The notes: a model not told the origin generated them from the letters alone. Shown: positions 34,607 to 44,533, numbered from the stretch's first letter. The stretch: 64,000 nt of DNA from Pedobacter foliorum (GCF_013266735.1 NZ_JABSNU010000001.1:372001-436000); one strand, 5' to 3'. Translations and numbers: made by a program.

Positions 34607-36775
34607 ATGTCTTTTAAACAAAAATTATCGAGCTATATATTAATACTTATCTTTTTCCTGACTAATTTTGATACAGTTTTAGCACAGACTAAAAAAATTG
34701 ATTCCCTGCTCAGATGTGCTGCATCCCATACAAAACAAGATGATGTAAGAGCGAAAATTCTGTTTGACCTGACAACGCAGACGCTACCACACAATCCAAA
34801 ATCTGCCTTAAAGTATCCAGAAGAAATTTTATCTTTCGAAAACAAGGTTAAAGATAAAAACATTGTTTCTGCTACCCATCGGATCAAGGGGGTTATTCAT
34901 GTTCATTTAGCCATGTATCCAGAAGCATTGACTTCTTTAAACAAAGCACTCAGCCTATCTATCCAATTAAAAAATGATTTACAAATCGGAGCGGCCTTAT
35001 CTAATATCGGTACCGTCTATCTGGTACAGTCTAAATTTCCAGAGGCCTTAAAATATTTACTAGATGCGCTAAAATCGTTTGAAAAAAACAAAAATGAGCA
35101 ACAAGCGGCAAATGATTTAGGCACAATTGGAATAGTATACACCGAAATGGGAGATTTTACAGAAGCAATGAAATATTATCAAAAATCACTTGCATTACAC
35201 CAGAAACTAAAAAATTATGTTGGTCAATCGAGTGTCTTAGCAAACATCGGCATCATACAATTTAAAACCAAAAACATTTCCGAAGCCATAAATTATAGCC
35301 AGAAGTCCCTTAAAATTGCTGATTCTATAGCTGATTTACGCGCAACTGCGAGAGACAACGGAAATCTCTCGGCATATTACAACGAACTAAAAAACCATGA
35401 TTTAGCTTTAACATATGGATTGAAAGCTATGGAAATTAACACCAAGACCAATAACAAAAGGAGCTTGGGTATTAACATGCAAAACGTATCTGCAGCCTAT
35501 CTAGGCAAGGTTAACTATCAAGAAGCTAAATCATACGGACTTAAAGCACTACAAACAGGCAATGAACTAAATATTACAGAGCTTAAACGGGATGCCAGTT
35601 TAGGCCTGAGTGAACTTTATGATGCGATGAAGATGCCCGATAGTGCCCTGATCTACCATAAACAATACACCAAATTTGCAGATACCATTAGTAACGACAA
35701 AAAGAAAAATGAAATTACCAGAATGGGTATCCAGTTTGATTTTGATAAGAAGGAATTATCCTATAAGCAGAAGGAATTATTGACAGGAGCACAACTCAAA
35801 CAACAGCAGTTACAATTGGCTTTAAATCACGTCGAATTGCAAAAGGGCCTACAGTTTAGAGATTTACAAACCGTACAGTTACAAAATGAAAAGCTCCAAT
35901 CTGAAGAAAAAGAAAAACAGCTCATCATCGCCAGAAATAAGGAGAAGTTACAGGCCAGTAAAGTAAGTGCACTTTCACAGCAACAAAAATTAAACAAGTT
36001 AGAATTAAAGCAATTGTGGTTGTATTGGATTTTAGCACTGGTTGTTTTAATGTCCGTATTGGTTTACCTGTTAAACCTTTACAGGATTAGACGATTGAAA
36101 TATAAAAACGAACTTCAGCATCATCAACACCAACTTTCTGAGAGCGAGTTAAAGGCCATCAGAGCGCAAATGAATCCACATTTCATATTCAATGTGCTCA
36201 ATTCCATTGAAGCCTATGTAATGGATAATGAGAAAAGGAAGGCCTCTCGCCTTATTCAAAAATTTGCCGCATTGAGCAGACTGATCCTGGAAAATTCAAC
36301 AAGAAGTTTAGTAAGCGGAGACAAAGAATGGAAAGCTTTAATGTTATATACGGAGCTGGAAGCCATGCGTTATGATGACACTTTTACTTATTCATTTACG
36401 GTAGCTGATAATATTCAGTTAAAAACCTTATACCTGCCACCCATGTTGATCCAGCCATTAATTGAAAATGCCATTTTACACGGACTGATTATAGAGCCAA
36501 AAGCAGACGCTCATCTGGCTGTGACAATTCAAAGAAAGGAAGATGAAATTCGTATTACAGTGGAAGATAATGGCGTAGGAATTGGGAAACCTGCAAATAA
36601 AAATCTAATGGGCGGTGTTAAGGAAATGTCGATGGGCCTGGCTTCTATCCAGGAAAGGATTGATATGATCAACAAACAGCAGATTGGTAAAAAGGCTAGT
36701 TTTACCATCGAGCCTGGTGCAAATCAGAACGGAACCATTGCCATTATATGTTTTCCTTTTTTTGAGAGAGTCTAG
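34607..36775 (+). CDS. TPR-containing LytS/YehU-type sensor histidine kinase
   Basis: 722 aa. Signal peptide (1-26), then at least six TPR repeats (about 60-370), a long coiled coil (about 380-460), one transmembrane helix (about 465-485, LYWILALVVLMSVLVYLLNLY) and a His_kinase domain with phospho-acceptor His in QMNPHFIFN. The HATPase part shows PLIENAILHG and DNGVGI. This type normally pairs with a LytTR response regulator encoded directly downstream. Here no such gene follows, so it is an orphan in this window. Confidence 0.93.
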   Translation: MSFKQKLSSYILILIFFLTNFDTVLAQTKKIDSLLRCAASHTKQDDVRAKILFDLTTQTLPHNPKSALKYPEEILSFENKVKDKNIVSATHRIKGVIHVHLAMYPEALTSLNKALSLSIQLKNDLQIGAALSNIGTVYLVQSKFPEALKYLLDALKSFEKNKNEQQAANDLGTIGIVYTEMGDFTEAMKYYQKSLALHQKLKNYVGQSSVLANIGIIQFKTKNISEAINYSQKSLKIADSIADLRATARDNGNLSAYYNELKNHDLALTYGLKAMEINTKTNNKRSLGINMQNVSAAYLGKVNYQEAKSYGLKALQTGNELNITELKRDASLGLSELYDAMKMPDSALIYHKQYTKFADTISNDKKKNEITRMGIQFDFDKKELSYKQKELLTGAQLKQQQLQLALNHVELQKGLQFRDLQTVQLQNEKLQSEEKEKQLIIARNKEKLQASKVSALSQQQKLNKLELKQLWLYWILALVVLMSVLVYLLNLYRIRRLKYKNELQHHQHQLSESELKAIRAQMNPHFIFNVLNSIEAYVMDNEKRKASRLIQKFAALSRLILENSTRSLVSGDKEWKALMLYTELEAMRYDDTFTYSFTVADNIQLKTLYLPPMLIQPLIENAILHGLIIEPKADAHLAVTIQRKEDEIRITVEDNGVGIGKPANKNLMGGVKEMSMGLASIQERIDMINKQQIGKKASFTIEPGANQNGTIAIICFPFFERV

Positions 36776-37470
36776 CCCCAATAACAAAGACCAAGAAATT
36801 ATATAAATATTGACATCAGGATGGATAAACTACCTAAAGTATAAAAATAAGTTCAAAGCTAACGCTAATCTTCCGTAATTATAAACGCCTTTAGCAGTTA
36901 TACTTTACACATTATGACCAGTAGGAAATCCTTTGAAACATTTAAATTGCTTTTATTGAATCAGTCACAATACTACACTTCATCAGCTCCGGACTGGTTA
37001 CAAACCGGGACTCATTATGGGTTAGGGTATCCTGTTTTTGTCAATATATCCGGCTCATTCCATTTCAGCTTTACCATCCTTTGGATAGCCCCTGGCATCA
37101 ATAATAATTTTCGTACAGTCTCTCATTATGTTGGTGATACCTACAAACGATTCATTCTAAGATAGAGCCTATATTCCACTCAGGATTTCACGCTAAAGTG
37201 GGTAAAGCGCTGGAGTAACGCGCGTCATTAATAGTAAAGTATTCAAAAGATATAGCAGTGAGTCATGCTCGTTGGGGGATTCTCTCTTAATCGGCTTGCC
37301 CACATTTGTGACCTGGGAAACCTTTGGTTCTCGCTTTGGGGTTTACGGAAAAATGACAGGGCAGGTGATGGACGGGAGTGGGGGTACTGGGTTCATCTGG
37401 ATTGACCTTTTCCTCGATAGCAGGGGGCAGGTTATTCTTTTCATTGGTGGTTATGATTACACGATCTAAA
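36776..37470. other. Interval without a convincing gene
   Basis: Open frames at 36914-37165 and 37272-37469 (the latter only from a TTG) have no recognisable similarity. The second is GC- and G-rich compared with its surroundings and reads a hydrophobic, Gly-rich peptide, possibly debris of an acquired gene. The LytTR regulator expected here is absent. Confidence 0.45.
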
Positions 37471-37785
37471 TTATTCTTTCTTTAGCACGTACATACTTGA
37501 AAACAACTTGTTGTCATCAAATATTAAATTGATTTTATAAACAGGGTTTTTAATTTCGATGGTATTGGAATATTTTAATGCTATATCTCCAATGATATCC
37601 TTTTTATCGATGATTTTTAAGAGATTCTTTCCTTTCATCCCTGTTTTTAATTGATTTTCAAATGAGACTTCTACACCGTTAAAGTCATTGATAGAATAGC
37701 CTTTTAGTAGGTTATTCTTTTGATCATTTTCCCCGTTTTTACCTGCTGTAAAGTAAAAATAGAAATTATTGTAGTTTTCATGCAT
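37471..37785 (-). CDS. Hypothetical protein, probably a truncated or small beta protein
   Basis: About 104 aa if started at the ATG at 37785; the longer frame to 37872 overlaps the thioesterase relic and is unlikely to be real. Sequence is Lys/Asn-rich (ENYNNFYFYFTAGKN, then VYKINLIFDDNKLF). No signal peptide, no recognised family. Confidence 0.4.
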   Translation of the reverse strand: MHENYNNFYFYFTAGKNGENDQKNNLLKGYSINDFNGVEVSFENQLKTGMKGKNLLKIIDKKDIIGDIALKYSNTIEIKNPVYKINLIFDDNKLFSSMYVLKKE

Positions 37786-37825
37786 CACTATTGAAGTTTC
37801 GGTCAATCTTGAAAAGATGAGGGAA

Positions 37826-37909
37826 GATTTTCGCGAACAGGTAGTATGTGGTTCTTTTACACTGGTCGCCATCGATGAGGACAGTAGGCCAGTTTCAGTT
37901 AGAAACTAA
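37826..37909 (+). pseudogene. 3' end of an acyl-CoA thioesterase (hotdog) gene
   Basis: Twenty-seven codons read DFREQVVCGSFTLVAIDED, then RPVSVRN and a stop, the typical last strand of hotdog-fold acyl-CoA thioesterases. The rest is missing. It overlaps the 3' end of the convergent Lrp gene by 11 bp. Confidence 0.55.
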
Positions 37910-38357
37910 TATTGTGCGTGTTTTTGATTTCGGCCATCACAAAAGTGCTATGTGTACTTCCAATACTCTCAAGCGATCCCAACTTGTTGAAAACAAAATC
38001 CTGGTAACTCTTCATATCTTTAACGTAAACTTTTAAAATAAAATCATAGTCGCCAGATACATTGAAACATTCGGTAACTTCATCTATCTGCAAAATATCC
38101 TTAACAAAGTTATTGCCGATATTCCTGTCGTGCTGTTTAAGCTTGATATTACAGAATACGATAAATCCCTGATTGAATTTTTCAGCATCCAATACTGCGA
38201 TATACTTTCTGATATAACCCTCGTTTTCCAGTCGCCTTATGCGTTCATAAACAGGCGAAGCTGAAAGATTGACCATGGAAGCAAGCTCCTTGGTAGTGTA
38301 TTTAGAGTTCTCCCCCAGTATTTTCAAGAGCCTTAAATCAATCTCGTCTAAATTCAT
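37899..38357 (-). CDS. Lrp/AsnC family transcriptional regulator
   Basis: 152 aa. An N-terminal winged HTH (LKILGENSKYTTKELASMVNLS, then VYERIRRLENEGYI) precedes the C-terminal RAM effector domain (about 65-150; VSGDYDFILKVYVKDM). Lrp-type proteins bind amino acids such as leucine or methionine and control their metabolism. It is divergent from mesX/mesD, separated by about 450 bp with AT-rich palindromic sequence, so control of methionine synthesis is a reasonable inference. Confidence 0.9.
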   Translation of the reverse strand: MNLDEIDLRLLKILGENSKYTTKELASMVNLSASPVYERIRRLENEGYIRKYIAVLDAEKFNQGFIVFCNIKLKQHDRNIGNNFVKDILQIDEVTECFNVSGDYDFILKVYVKDMKSYQDFVFNKLGSLESIGSTHSTFVMAEIKNTHNISF

Positions 38358-38464
38358 TGTAGCATTTCATTCTATTTATGACCAACTATACAAAGTTACA
38401 GATTTTTAAACGCTGATTCATGTCTGAAGAAGATAATTTATCTTAATTTCAATAACAAGACAGT

Positions 38465-38659
38465 TCAGTAAATTGCTAAAATAGCCTTGTATTTCTGAAA
38501 AGCCAATTTGTAAACAGGGAGGTTATTTACTATTTCTTCGGTAGTGAATTTAATATCTTTTTGAATGTAATTGATCAACGCCAAATCAATTATGTCTGGA
38601 TTTTTAGAGAAAAATTTTCTGTTTTTATAAGTTTTTACACCGTAAAAAAGCATAATCAT
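38465..38659 (-). CDS. Small hypothetical ORF
   Basis: 64 codons with an ATG start and basic product (TYKNRKFFSKNPDI, TEEIVNNLPVYKL). It sits in the intergenic region between the Lrp gene and mesX. No similarity recognised; may be a relic or non-coding. Confidence 0.3.
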   Translation of the reverse strand: MIMLFYGVKTYKNRKFFSKNPDIIDLALINYIQKDIKFTTEEIVNNLPVYKLAFQKYKAILAIY

Positions 38660-38812
38660 CTTACAAAAGCAAATTAAAAGATAAATTATCTGATTTTAAA
38701 TCAAAATCAATTTAATTCATCTTTTATTTAAAAATTTGCAAGACAAAACAACTACAGTTAGTTGTTGAGAGTAACCATAGTAGAAGCGCCAAGAATTAAC
38801 GAAAACAAATAC

Positions 38813-39817
38813 ATGGAAAATATCCAAGATACCATCAAGAATGATTTGGTCTTTACGCTAAATAGCACTTGTTTAGATGAAAATTATCACCCCGCAAGTC
38901 AAACGCGTCTGACAACAAATTTTGCAAACCTGGCCAGAGGAGATAATCGCCAACAAAACTTACGCAATGCCTTAAATATGATTAACAATCGATTCAATGC
39001 ATTGGCCCATTTGGATAATCCAAAAGGTGATCGTTACCTGGTAGAGCTTGAAATCATCACAGTAACGTTGAGTATTGATAAAAAGAACGGTAGTAACGAT
39101 CTGCCGATGATTGAAGTTTTAAAAACGAATATTTTTGATCGTCAGACTAACCAGCATATCGAAGGTATTGCCGGAAATAATTTTTCTTCATATGTGCGTG
39201 ATTACGATTTCAGTGTTTTATTGATCGAGTACAATAAAAATAAATCTAGTTTTACTGTTCCTGAAAATTTTGGTGATTTGCACGGAAAACTTTATAAAAG
39301 CTTTGTGAGTTCAGACACTTATAAAGAGCATTTTAAGATGTCACCAATTATTTGTCTAAGTATATCGAGCAACAAAACTTATACTCGCACTGAGTATCAG
39401 CATCCGGTTCTGGGTTTTGAGTATCTACAGGACCAGTATTCTATCACTGACGAATATTTCTCTAAAATGGGCTTAAAGGTTCGTTTCTTCATGCCTCAGA
39501 ACAGTGTGGCACCGATGGCTTTTTATCATTCCGGAGATCTACTTACCGATTATACTGATCTTGGACTGATCAGCTCAATCAGCACGATGGAGACATTCCA
39601 GAAGATTTATCGTCCTGAAATTTACAATGCAAATTCAGTAGCTGGGCAAATTTATCAACCTAATCTTAAACACGAAGATTATTCACTGACCCGCGTGGAA
39701 TATGACCGCGTTGAGCGTAGCCGACTGGCTGTTGAACAGGGTAAATATGCTGAAGAGCATTTCATCAAACCTTACCAGGATATTCTCGAACAGTGGTCTG
39801 CAAATTCCGCTCTTTAA
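38813..39817 (+). CDS. mesX: MesX (DUF1852), partner of methionine synthase MesD
   Basis: About 334 aa from ATG 38813; the upstream frame lacks an ATG. The DUF1852 pattern is clear: TRLTTNFANLARG and RQQNLRNALNMINNRFN near the start, HPVLGFEY and MPQNSVAPMAFYHSGDLL in the second half. DUF1852 proteins (MesX) are required with oxygen for the MesD class of folate-independent methionine synthases, where the methyl donor is not yet known. It is 25 bp upstream of mesD. Confidence 0.9.
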   Translation: MENIQDTIKNDLVFTLNSTCLDENYHPASQTRLTTNFANLARGDNRQQNLRNALNMINNRFNALAHLDNPKGDRYLVELEIITVTLSIDKKNGSNDLPMIEVLKTNIFDRQTNQHIEGIAGNNFSSYVRDYDFSVLLIEYNKNKSSFTVPENFGDLHGKLYKSFVSSDTYKEHFKMSPIICLSISSNKTYTRTEYQHPVLGFEYLQDQYSITDEYFSKMGLKVRFFMPQNSVAPMAFYHSGDLLTDYTDLGLISSISTMETFQKIYRPEIYNANSVAGQIYQPNLKHEDYSLTRVEYDRVERSRLAVEQGKYAEEHFIKPYQDILEQWSANSAL

Positions 39818-39842
39818 TCATACAACACCTTAAAATTATTTT

Positions 39843-40874
39843 ATGAAGAATATATTATTGCCCACTTCCATTGTGGGAAGTTTACCCAAACCTGCTTGGC
39901 TTGCACCACCGGAAAAACTATGGTCGCCCTGGAAATTAGAAGGCGATCAGTTATTAGAAGGGAAACAAGATGCTTTACGCATTTCTTTGCATGAACAGCA
40001 ATTGGCCGGTGTGGATATCATTTGTGATGGTGAACAGACACGCCAGCATTTCGTAACTACTTTTATCGAGCATTTAAGTGGTGTGGATTTTGAAAACCGA
40101 AAAATCGTAAAAATCCGTGACCGTTATAATGCGAGTGTTCCCATTGTTGTAGATGAGGTTGCACGTCAAAAAGCAGTTTTTGTTGATGATGCCAAATTTT
40201 TACGCAAACAAACTAATCAACCCATCAAATGGGCATTACCAGGACCAATGACCATGGTAGATACGCTTTACGATAACCATTACAAAAGCCGGGAAAAACT
40301 AGCCTGGGTATTTGCTAAAGCACTAAATCAAGAGGCAAGAGAACTTCAAGATGCTGGGGTGGATATTATCCAGTTTGATGAACCTGCATTTAATGTGTTC
40401 TTTGATGAAGTTAACGATTGGGGAATGGCAGCATTGGAAAGAGCCATTGAAGGTCTAACCTGCGAAACTGCGTTACATGTATGCTACGGCTATGGAATAA
40501 AAGCGAATAACGACTGGAAAAAGACATTGGGCTCAGAGTGGCGCCAATACGAAGAAATTTTCCCGAAAATCCAAAAATCTAATATTAATATTGTTTCATT
40601 AGAATGCCACAACTCAAATGTGCCTTTAAATTTAATTGAACTCGTTCGTGGAAAGAAAGTAATGGTTGGCGCCATTGATGTGGCAAGTAATGCGATTGAA
40701 ACCCCCGAAGAAGTAGCAGATACCCTACGTAAAACGCTTGAGTTTGTTGATATCGAAAATATTTACCCGAGTACAAACTGTGGTATGGCTCCCTTGTCGC
40801 GAGAAGTAGCCAGAGGTAAGTTAAGTGCTTTAAGCGCAGGAGCGGAAATCATCCGTAAAGAGTTTGCAGGTTAG
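39843..40874 (+). CDS. mesD: Core methionine synthase MesD (MetE C-terminal-like)
   Basis: 343 aa, equivalent to the catalytic C-terminal half of MetE without its N-terminal folate-binding barrel. Zinc ligands are present: His212 and Cys214 (LHVCYG), Glu254 (SLECH) and Cys313 (TNCGM). SIVGSLPKP at the start binds homocysteine in relatives. MesD methylates homocysteine using a folate-independent donor and needs MesX, encoded just upstream. The pair gives methionine synthesis without full MetE or MetH. Confidence 0.92.
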   Translation: MKNILLPTSIVGSLPKPAWLAPPEKLWSPWKLEGDQLLEGKQDALRISLHEQQLAGVDIICDGEQTRQHFVTTFIEHLSGVDFENRKIVKIRDRYNASVPIVVDEVARQKAVFVDDAKFLRKQTNQPIKWALPGPMTMVDTLYDNHYKSREKLAWVFAKALNQEARELQDAGVDIIQFDEPAFNVFFDEVNDWGMAALERAIEGLTCETALHVCYGYGIKANNDWKKTLGSEWRQYEEIFPKIQKSNINIVSLECHNSNVPLNLIELVRGKKVMVGAIDVASNAIETPEEVADTLRKTLEFVDIENIYPSTNCGMAPLSREVARGKLSALSAGAEIIRKEFAG

Positions 40875-40892
40875 GAATATATTAAGAGTACA

Positions 40893-41888
40893 TTGAAGAA
40901 GTTATTAGAAGTATTAGGTAAAGCAGGTCTCGACGGTTTTTTGTTAATGATAGGCATCATGATCCTGTTGGCCTATTTTTTGCCCCAGCCAGGCATGGTC
41001 AAAGAACCTGTTTCCCTGGAGGAGATTGCGGGTGTAGGCGTGTCGTTGATTTTCTTGTTTTACGGCCTGCGACTGAGTGTTCAGAAACTAAAATCCGGGC
41101 TTGCCAACTGGAAAATGCACATTGTAGTCCAGTTGACCACCTTTTTGTTTTTCCCGCTCCTGGTTTTGGCATCCCGTCCCTTGTTCGTTAACACCGATTT
41201 CGAGCTGCTTTGGTTGGGCGTGTTTTTTCTGGCAGCTTTACCATCCACAGTTTCCTCATCGGTGGTCATGGTTTCCATCGCCAAGGGCAATATTCCCGGA
41301 GCCATTTTCAATGCAAGCATTTCAAGTCTGATCGGCGTAGTGGTTACCCCGCTCTGGGTCGGGCTGTTCATTGCTTCTGCAACAGGCGATTTTGATGTCA
41401 CTGCCATCGTCATCAAATTGGTTCTCCAAGTCCTGTTGCCGGTTATCATCGGCATCAGCCTCAACTCCCGTTTTGGCGCCACTGCCGAAAAATATAAGAA
41501 ACAACTCAAATATTTCGATCAGGCAATCATCCTTACCATCATTTACACGTCTTTTTGTAAATCGTTCTCCGAACATCTTTTTGAAAGCTTCAGCACCCTT
41601 GAACTTGCGGGGCTCGCAGCAGGGATGATGCTCTTGTTTTTTGCCGTATTCTTTTGTGTAGGACTGCTCAGTCGTTTGTTTGGCTTTTCGGCTGAAGATC
41701 GTATTACGGTCTTATTCTGTGGATCTAAAAAATCATTGGTACACGGCACGGTCATGTCAAAGGTACTCTTTCAGCACAGTACCATCACCGGCATCATATT
41801 GTTGCCACTCATGATCTACCATGCCCTGCAGTTGATTGCCGCCAGCATCATTGCCAAGGCTATGGCCCAGAGAAAAGAAATGTCGTGA
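40893..41888 (+). CDS. SBF-like (bile acid:Na+ symporter family) transporter
   Basis: About 331 aa and ten hydrophobic segments, matching the SBF-like YfeH branch: LIFLFYGLRLSVQKL, LAALPSTVSSSVVMVSIAKGN and FCGSKKSLVHGT. The frame begins with TTG at 40893, 18 bp after mesD; no ATG is available before residue 19, so the TTG start is likely. Substrate is unknown; placement after mesXD suggests co-expression but not necessarily methionine transport. Confidence 0.85.
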   Translation: MKKLLEVLGKAGLDGFLLMIGIMILLAYFLPQPGMVKEPVSLEEIAGVGVSLIFLFYGLRLSVQKLKSGLANWKMHIVVQLTTFLFFPLLVLASRPLFVNTDFELLWLGVFFLAALPSTVSSSVVMVSIAKGNIPGAIFNASISSLIGVVVTPLWVGLFIASATGDFDVTAIVIKLVLQVLLPVIIGISLNSRFGATAEKYKKQLKYFDQAIILTIIYTSFCKSFSEHLFESFSTLELAGLAAGMMLLFFAVFFCVGLLSRLFGFSAEDRITVLFCGSKKSLVHGTVMSKVLFQHSTITGIILLPLMIYHALQLIAASIIAKAMAQRKEMS

Positions 41889-41950
41889 AACTGCAATTCG
41901 CAGAAACCTTTATGCCCAATAGGAGTGCTTGGCATTTTAAGAAAAGCAAT

Positions 41951-43090
41951 ATGAAACTTTTAGAAAGAATACAGTTAGGCAATGTCAACCTAAAAAATAG
42001 AATGGTCATGGCAGCGATGACCAGAGGCCGTGCAGACATCAATGGTATGGTTGGTGAGATGACAGTAGAGTACTATGCCCAGAGGGCATGCACAGGTTTG
42101 CTACTTTCCGAAGCCATCAGGATTAGTGAAGAAGCTACCGGCAGTCCGCTCACTCCAGGTATTTTCACGGATCAACAAATCCAGGCATGGACAAAGGTTA
42201 CAACGGCGGTACACGAGAAAGGGGGTGTGATTATAGCCCAGCTTTGGCATACAGGCCGCGTGGCGCATTCTGTAGACAGGAACGGCAAGCTCCCGTTTGC
42301 ACCATCACCCTTGCCTATCCGGGGAATGCAACATTTTACCTCTCAGGGTGTGAAGGACTACGAGATACCCAATGAAATGACAATCCAGGAAATCAAGCAA
42401 ACCATTGAAGACTATGGCCAGGCCGCAAAAAATGCCATAACGGCAGGGTTCGACGGAGTTCAGCTTCACGGTGCCAATGGCTATCTGCCCAACCAGTTCT
42501 TAGCAGAAAGTGCCAACCAAAGAACGGATGATTACGGTGGCAGCATCCCTAACAGAATACGCTTCGTGGTGGAAGTGATGGAGGAATTAATCAGCGCAGT
42601 GGGAAGTGAAAAGGTTGGTATTAAACTATCTCCTTTCCATCCCTATGGCGATATAGTACTGAATGACCCTGCCCTTACCTATACCCACCTGATTGAAGAA
42701 CTGAACAAACTGGACTTTGCTTATGTAGAACTCATGAGGCGCAGCCCCAATCACCCTTCGCCTGGACATTGTGCAGCTGAAAATGAGATTGAATTCTTTG
42801 GCAGGAAGATTCGCCAGACAGTTATTGCTAATGCAGGGTATGATAAGGCTTCTGCCGAAGCAGAACTTGAAAAAGGTATTGCAAAGCTCATTTCCTTTGG
42901 CAAGCTGTACATCGCAAACCCAGATCTGCCCGAACGGTTTGAAAAAAATGCTGCACTTAGTGAGTTGGACAGGGCAACAATGTATGGCGGCGGTAAACTT
43001 GGTTACATTGATTATCCACTATTGAAAGAACAAGACACTATGATTATTGTGACGTCTGGCGCTTCGAAAATGGAAAAATCGCGGAATTGA
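41951..43090 (+). CDS. Old Yellow Enzyme family alkene reductase
   Basis: About 379 aa from ATG 41951, the usual start (MKLLERIQLGN). FMN-dependent TIM barrel with LWHTGR, the substrate-binding His and Asn in QLHGANGYL, then NQRTDDYGG. It reduces activated C=C bonds or nitro esters with NAD(P)H. It lies 62 bp after the transporter gene and before the divergent HxlR / reductase pair, all of which fit electrophile handling. Confidence 0.9.
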   Translation: MKLLERIQLGNVNLKNRMVMAAMTRGRADINGMVGEMTVEYYAQRACTGLLLSEAIRISEEATGSPLTPGIFTDQQIQAWTKVTTAVHEKGGVIIAQLWHTGRVAHSVDRNGKLPFAPSPLPIRGMQHFTSQGVKDYEIPNEMTIQEIKQTIEDYGQAAKNAITAGFDGVQLHGANGYLPNQFLAESANQRTDDYGGSIPNRIRFVVEVMEELISAVGSEKVGIKLSPFHPYGDIVLNDPALTYTHLIEELNKLDFAYVELMRRSPNHPSPGHCAAENEIEFFGRKIRQTVIANAGYDKASAEAELEKGIAKLISFGKLYIANPDLPERFEKNAALSELDRATMYGGGKLGYIDYPLLKEQDTMIIVTSGASKMEKSRN

Positions 43091-43154
43091 AAGCTTTTGT
43101 TATAGAAAAGAAATCTTGAACCGGAGATTGTTATAGTAGTTTGAGTTAATCATC

Positions 43155-43469
43155 CTAAACTTTTTCTTTGTTCCATGCTGCTATATATGCTAACAATGGG
43201 CAAAGGCTTTCCCCATATTCTGTGAGTGCATACTCTACCTTTCGTGGAAGCTCCTTGTACTCTTTCCTGCTGATTAAGCCATCGGCTTCAAGTTCTTTTA
43301 ATTGTTCGGTTAGTACTTTTCTTGAGATAGAGGGTACCCGAACATTAATTTCCCCAAAACGCCTGGCATGCTTGGAAAGCACATGCAAAATAATCACTTT
43401 CCAACGTCCTCCGATCAGCGCTATCGTTTCTATAGCAGGACAGTAAGCATGGTTTAAGTTATTTTCCAT
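43155..43469 (-). CDS. HxlR family transcriptional regulator
   Basis: 104 aa winged-helix protein with the family marks CPAIETIALIGGRWKVIIL, SRKVLTEQLKELEADGLI and KVEYALTEYGESL. HxlR regulators answer to reactive electrophiles, often by Cys modification; a single N-terminal Cys (Cys10) is present. Divergent from the NmrA-type reductase gene 120 bp away, the usual arrangement for autoregulation and control of a quinone reductase. Confidence 0.92.
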   Translation of the reverse strand: MENNLNHAYCPAIETIALIGGRWKVIILHVLSKHARRFGEINVRVPSISRKVLTEQLKELEADGLISRKEYKELPRKVEYALTEYGESLCPLLAYIAAWNKEKV

Positions 43470-43553
43470 TTGTTACTTTAAGGTTACCACTTTTTATTTT
43501 GTTAACAACGAGGTAGGGTATTTTATAGCATCGATTTCAGTTCCTTTGCCTAA

Positions 43554-43586
43554 CAAAAGTAATTGATTATTTATCTTAAAACAAAA
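43554..43586 (-). promoter_or_regulatory. Bacteroidota-type promoter for the HxlR gene
   Basis: On the minus strand TTG is followed, after 20 bp, by TACTTTTG, matching the Bacteroidota consensus TTG / TAnnTTTG. It reads toward the HxlR gene with an 85-nt leader. Overlap with the start of the divergent gene suits mutual regulation. Confidence 0.4.
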
Positions 43587-43589
43587 ACT

Positions 43590-44474
43590 ATGATTTTAGT
43601 AACAGGTGCAACTGGTAATTTAGGCAAGGCCACCATTAATTCTTTATTGAATAAAGGCATATCCGCAAACAATATTGCCGCACTAGTAAGAGATGAATCC
43701 AAATCGGCAGAATTTAAATCAAAAGGCATCCAGGTGAGGATTGGTGACTATCAGGATATTGACTCTTTAAAAAGCGCCTTCCATAATGTAGACAAGCTAT
43801 TGTTGATATCTTCTTCAGCGGAAATAGCCCAAAGGTTTGGGCAACATAAAAACGTAATTAATGCTGCCAAGGAATCTGGAGTTAATCATGTCATTTACAC
43901 CAGTTTTGATATGAAAGATTTGCGTCAAAGTATAATGGCCGGAGATGTTCAGTACCATGCAGATACAAGTGATTACCTAAAACAGATAGCTGTGCCTTAT
44001 ACTTTGATGAATAACACGCTGTATGCTGACCTGATTCCTATTATTTCAGGAAATAATATATTAGATGAAGGTATTTCCATCCCTGCCGGAAACGGTAAGA
44101 CACCTTTTTTACCGATAACAGAAATGGCTGAAGCAATAGCAGTTGTACTGACTACGTCCGGGCATGAAACCAAAGAATATATCATCGCTGCAGAGAAAGC
44201 TGTCTCTTTCGCGGAGATTGCTGACCTAATATCAGAAATCACAGGGACAACGGTAGCTTATAACCAAACAGGCATACCGTCCTATGTTGCGCAGCTTGTA
44301 CAGCAAGGCGTTCCTGACGATGATGCAGCGTATCTATCAAGGTTCGCTGGAGCGATAGCCAGAGGAGAGTTCGAAACCAGCAAAAGTGATGTAAAACAAT
44401 TACTAGGCAGAAGTCCGATTTCTTTAAAAGATTTTTTAAAAAGCATATACGGTGGAAAAACAGGAACCTATTGA
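43590..44474 (+). CDS. NmrA-like NAD(P)H-binding oxidoreductase (QorB type)
   Basis: About 294 aa from ATG 43590. Atypical SDR with the nucleotide motif VTGATGNLGK at the very N-terminus, no canonical YxxxK, and features of the NmrA/quinone oxidoreductase 2 group (VIYTSFDMKD, YTLMNNTLYADLIP). Probably reduces quinones or senses NAD(P)H. Controlled most likely by the divergent HxlR regulator. Confidence 0.88.
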   Translation: MILVTGATGNLGKATINSLLNKGISANNIAALVRDESKSAEFKSKGIQVRIGDYQDIDSLKSAFHNVDKLLLISSSAEIAQRFGQHKNVINAAKESGVNHVIYTSFDMKDLRQSIMAGDVQYHADTSDYLKQIAVPYTLMNNTLYADLIPIISGNNILDEGISIPAGNGKTPFLPITEMAEAIAVVLTTSGHETKEYIIAAEKAVSFAEIADLISEITGTTVAYNQTGIPSYVAQLVQQGVPDDDAAYLSRFAGAIARGEFETSKSDVKQLLGRSPISLKDFLKSIYGGKTGTY

Positions 44475-44533
44475 CCCCTCTTCATCAAAAGCAAATTATT
44501 GATTACTTTCTGATAACCAGTTTGTTTCGGGGA

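Noticed and set aside
37786..37872. N-terminal extension of the 37471-37785 minus-strand gene
   Set aside because: The extension is antisense to a thioesterase 3' end on the plus strand, so the ATG at 37785 is the more likely start.
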